NCBI GenBank assembly: GCA_003131925.1
Contig: PKWC01000053.1
Coordinates: forward strand, 15,427 to 22,597
Length of the DNA stretch: 7,171 nucleotides
Origin: Alphaproteobacteria bacterium
Lineage (GTDB): Bacteria > Pseudomonadota > Alphaproteobacteria > Micropepsales > Micropepsaceae
Reading direction: 5' to 3'
Within the stretch, counting starts at the first letter, position 1. Each line of letters opens with the position of its first letter. A program made the position numbers and the translations under genes. Under the pieces are notes generated by a model, which searched no databases, was not told the DNA's origin, and saw nothing but the letters and a program-made list of their open reading frames with translations. Below are positions 5,394 through 7,171 of this stretch, in pieces.

Positions 5394-7028
5394 TTACGTC
5401 ACTCCCAATTCTCTTTTCAGCGGCGCAATCCACCGCTCGTATTTTCGCCAACTGCCGAGCGAATGCTTGAAGATCGGCATGCGGACCTGCTCCGAACTGG
5501 AGGTGCGAACGGCGCGCCCGCTTTCGTAGAATCTCAGGCATTGCTCCTCGAACGGCAGCTCCAAATAGGCGAGCAATTTCCGAATCTCCGCCTCGGGCTC
5601 CTCCACCAGGTCTTCATAAAAGACCCTGTGTATTTTGCCGGGCAGAACGGTGTTGTAGTGCGCCATCAAATCGAGGTAGGCGTTGTAATGTTTCCCCAAG
5701 TCGGCCAGGCCGTAGCTATACGCGTAGCTGCGGCCAAACATCTGCTTGAAATTGGCGAGGCAACAATCGAGCGGATTGCGGCGCACATCGATGATCTTTG
5801 CCTTCGGCAGAATGGCGTGAATGAGTCCGATATACGCAAAGTTGCTGGGCATCTTGTCGATAAAATGCGAGCGCCCCAATCTGCGGAAGGGCCGCGCCCC
5901 TTCCAGAAATTGCTCGCCCAATTGCGCAAACACCTCCCCTGTCAGCCCGGTCAGCTTCCTTTCGAACTCACTCCGCAACTGCACCGCGATGAGCTGGAGG
6001 TAAGGAAGCTCGCGCGTTCCTTCGACCGCAGAATGGCTCGCCAGAATCTGCTCGACCAGCGTGGAGCCTGATCTCGGCAGGCCCACAATGAAAATGGGAT
6101 CGGCCGCCTGGCATCCCGCGGTCGCCCGTTCCGCAAAGAACTCCGGCGTAAAGATGCTCTTGAGCCGCGCGAACTCCCTCGCTGTGCGCTCTGCATCGTA
6201 AGGCAGAATGGAACGCTGCAACGCATTGGCGGTTCGGAAGTGCGCGAAAGCCTGCTCGTACTTGCCCTCATCTTCGAACGATTTCCCGAGCGTAAAGTTC
6301 AAATAGACGCGATTCGCGACGGATAATTCAGGCTGCTTAAGCTGCTCCTGGATATGAGCCACGTCCGCGGGCGAGAAACGAAAAGTCTTCAGGTCGCAGA
6401 GGGTCCAGTACGCCCCCGCGAACTCCGGATCAATCTCCAGGACACGCCGGTACGCGGCAATGCAATCCTCCGTCCGGCCGGCCGCACGCAAATCGTTGGC
6501 GTAGACCATCAACGCTGATCGCGTGTGAGGAATCTCCGCAAGCACCGCCTCGTGGTATTTTAGGGCGTCTTCATAGTTGCCGATCTGCCCCAGCGTGTAC
6601 GCCATCAGGCTCCTGAAGTTCACGTTTTGCGGATCCCAGCGCAGCAACAGTTCTAGTTGACTCCTGGCGGGAGCGAATTTGGCCACTTTGAGGAGCAGCT
6701 TCGCGTAGCAGTGGCGGGCGGCGATGAAGCCGGGGCTGAGCTCCAGGCATTTGGCGAAAAGCGCTTCGGCGGCTTGCGCGCTCGCAAAATTGTCTTTCTG
6801 CATGAGCATCTCGCCCAGCAGCTTCAGCGCGGTCACATTGGAGGGGTGCGTCGCGAGGAAATCGCGCGTCAGCTGTTCGGCGAGCGCGCTGTTCTTCGCA
6901 TCCGCTGCGTCGATTGCCTTTTGCAATTCCGGATGCGGGGTCTGAACGGGCTGGTTCGGCGGAGCCGAAGCCTGCGACCCCGCGTCACCATCGCGTGGAA
7001 TGGCCTGCGATGCTGCGGTATCGTTCAC
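5394..7028 (-). CDS. TPR-containing sulfotransferase
   Basis: A 544-residue cytoplasmic protein with two parts. Residues about 34-270 are tetratricopeptide-like helical repeats (for example LRAAGRTEDCIAAYRRVLEI and DEGKYEQAFAHF). The C-terminal half is a PAPS-dependent sulfotransferase: IFIVGLPRSGSTLVEQIL (312-329) is the 5'-phosphosulfate loop, FIDKMPSNFAYIGL (389-402) follows, and VRRNPLDCCLANFKQMF (415-431) is the 3'-phosphate-binding region. The usual serine of this last motif (R-x-P-x-D-x-C-L-S) is alanine here (residue 425). Relatives transfer sulfate to carbohydrates, peptides or lipids; the acceptor here is unknown. I favour the GTG at 7028 because AAGGAGGG (7032-7039) lies just upstream. 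A longer reading from TTG at 7166 adds 46 Arg/Ser-rich residues before the TPRs without a visible Shine-Dalgarno. A degraded paralogue tail faces it. Confidence 0.94.
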   Translation of the reverse strand: MNDTAASQAIPRDGDAGSQASAPPNQPVQTPHPELQKAIDAADAKNSALAEQLTRDFLATHPSNVTALKLLGEMLMQKDNFASAQAAEALFAKCLELSPGFIAARHCYAKLLLKVAKFAPARSQLELLLRWDPQNVNFRSLMAYTLGQIGNYEDALKYHEAVLAEIPHTRSALMVYANDLRAAGRTEDCIAAYRRVLEIDPEFAGAYWTLCDLKTFRFSPADVAHIQEQLKQPELSVANRVYLNFTLGKSFEDEGKYEQAFAHFRTANALQRSILPYDAERTAREFARLKSIFTPEFFAERATAGCQAADPIFIVGLPRSGSTLVEQILASHSAVEGTRELPYLQLIAVQLRSEFERKLTGLTGEVFAQLGEQFLEGARPFRRLGRSHFIDKMPSNFAYIGLIHAILPKAKIIDVRRNPLDCCLANFKQMFGRSYAYSYGLADLGKHYNAYLDLMAHYNTVLPGKIHRVFYEDLVEEPEAEIRKLLAYLELPFEEQCLRFYESGRAVRTSSSEQVRMPIFKHSLGSWRKYERWIAPLKRELGVT

Positions 7029-7031
7029 ACG

Positions 7032-7039
7032 CCCTCCTT
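7032..7039 (-). promoter_or_regulatory. ribosome binding site that sets the sulfotransferase start
   Basis: AAGGAGGG on the - strand, with 5 bases between AAGGAG and the GTG at 7028. It is the strongest Shine-Dalgarno in the N-terminal region and supports the 544-residue form over the longer frame. Confidence 0.7.
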
Positions 7040-7073
7040 GCTTGCCGCTGCGTCGCAAAAGTGTTGATGCCGA

Positions 7074-7098
7074 TTTTGCAGACGGCAGCCTTGCAAAA
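7074..7098. promoter_or_regulatory. TTTTGCA-N11-TGCAAAA dyad upstream of the sulfotransferase gene
   Basis: TTTTGCA (7074-7080) and TGCAAAA (7092-7098) are perfect inverted half-sites separated by 11 bases, centred about 58 bases before the GTG start. The half-site distance of roughly two helical turns fits a dimeric repressor or activator. If the longer TTG start were real, the dyad would be inside the coding region. Confidence 0.35.
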
Positions 7099-7171
7099 GG
7101 ACTGTCGGCACTCTTCCTGAGAGAAAAGCGAACAACGACGTGTTCGGCTCGCCGCTCACGAACCAAAAAAA

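Noticed and set aside
7029..7166. Longer sulfotransferase start at TTG 7166
   Set aside because: The added 46 residues are Arg/Ser-rich and featureless, no Shine-Dalgarno is visible, and a strong one precedes the GTG at 7028.

Overview
The window reads like an accessory stretch of an alphaproteobacterial chromosome, most likely Rhizobiales (Bradyrhizobium-like). This is inferred from the GC-rich codon use, the style of the J-domain tail, the long basic C-terminus of ribosomal protein S21, and the TPR-sulfotransferase. The genus cannot be fixed from this window alone. Recognisable housekeeping genes are the truncated J-domain gene at the left edge and rpsU in the right half.

Layout, left to right. 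(1) Positions 2-178 hold the 3' end of a J-domain co-chaperone gene on the + strand. (2) After about 385 bp without a convincing gene comes a - strand gene for a small exported protein of unknown function (564-1034), with a strong Shine-Dalgarno and a GC-rich hairpin after its stop. (3) An intact-looking IS1380-family insertion sequence follows; its transposase is at 1255-2604 and its ends are proposed at about 1205 and 2652. (4) A - strand membrane-anchored thioredoxin-like (TlpA/ResA-type) protein with a WCVPC motif lies at 2682-3392. (5) A 413-bp intergenic region separates it from a divergent + strand gene for a secreted DUF3494 ice-binding protein (3806-4612). (6) rpsU (4719-4931) follows on the + strand, with a TTG start and an intrinsic terminator whose hairpin spans the stop codon. 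(7) A + strand remnant of a sulfotransferase C-terminus (about 5221-5310) points tail-to-tail at an intact - strand TPR-sulfotransferase gene (5394-7028).

The genes do not form one operon or one obvious pathway. Three neighbours (exported unknown, TlpA-like protein, ice-binding protein) encode envelope or extracellular proteins and sit around an IS, which fits an exchangeable segment next to conserved genes. No CRISPR array, tRNA, rRNA, phage module or recognisable defence system is visible, and I found no clearly new multi-gene system. The most interesting items are the ice-binding protein with a possible stress-type promoter, the degraded inverted paralogue of the sulfotransferase, the structured rpsU leader, and a dyad upstream of the sulfotransferase gene.
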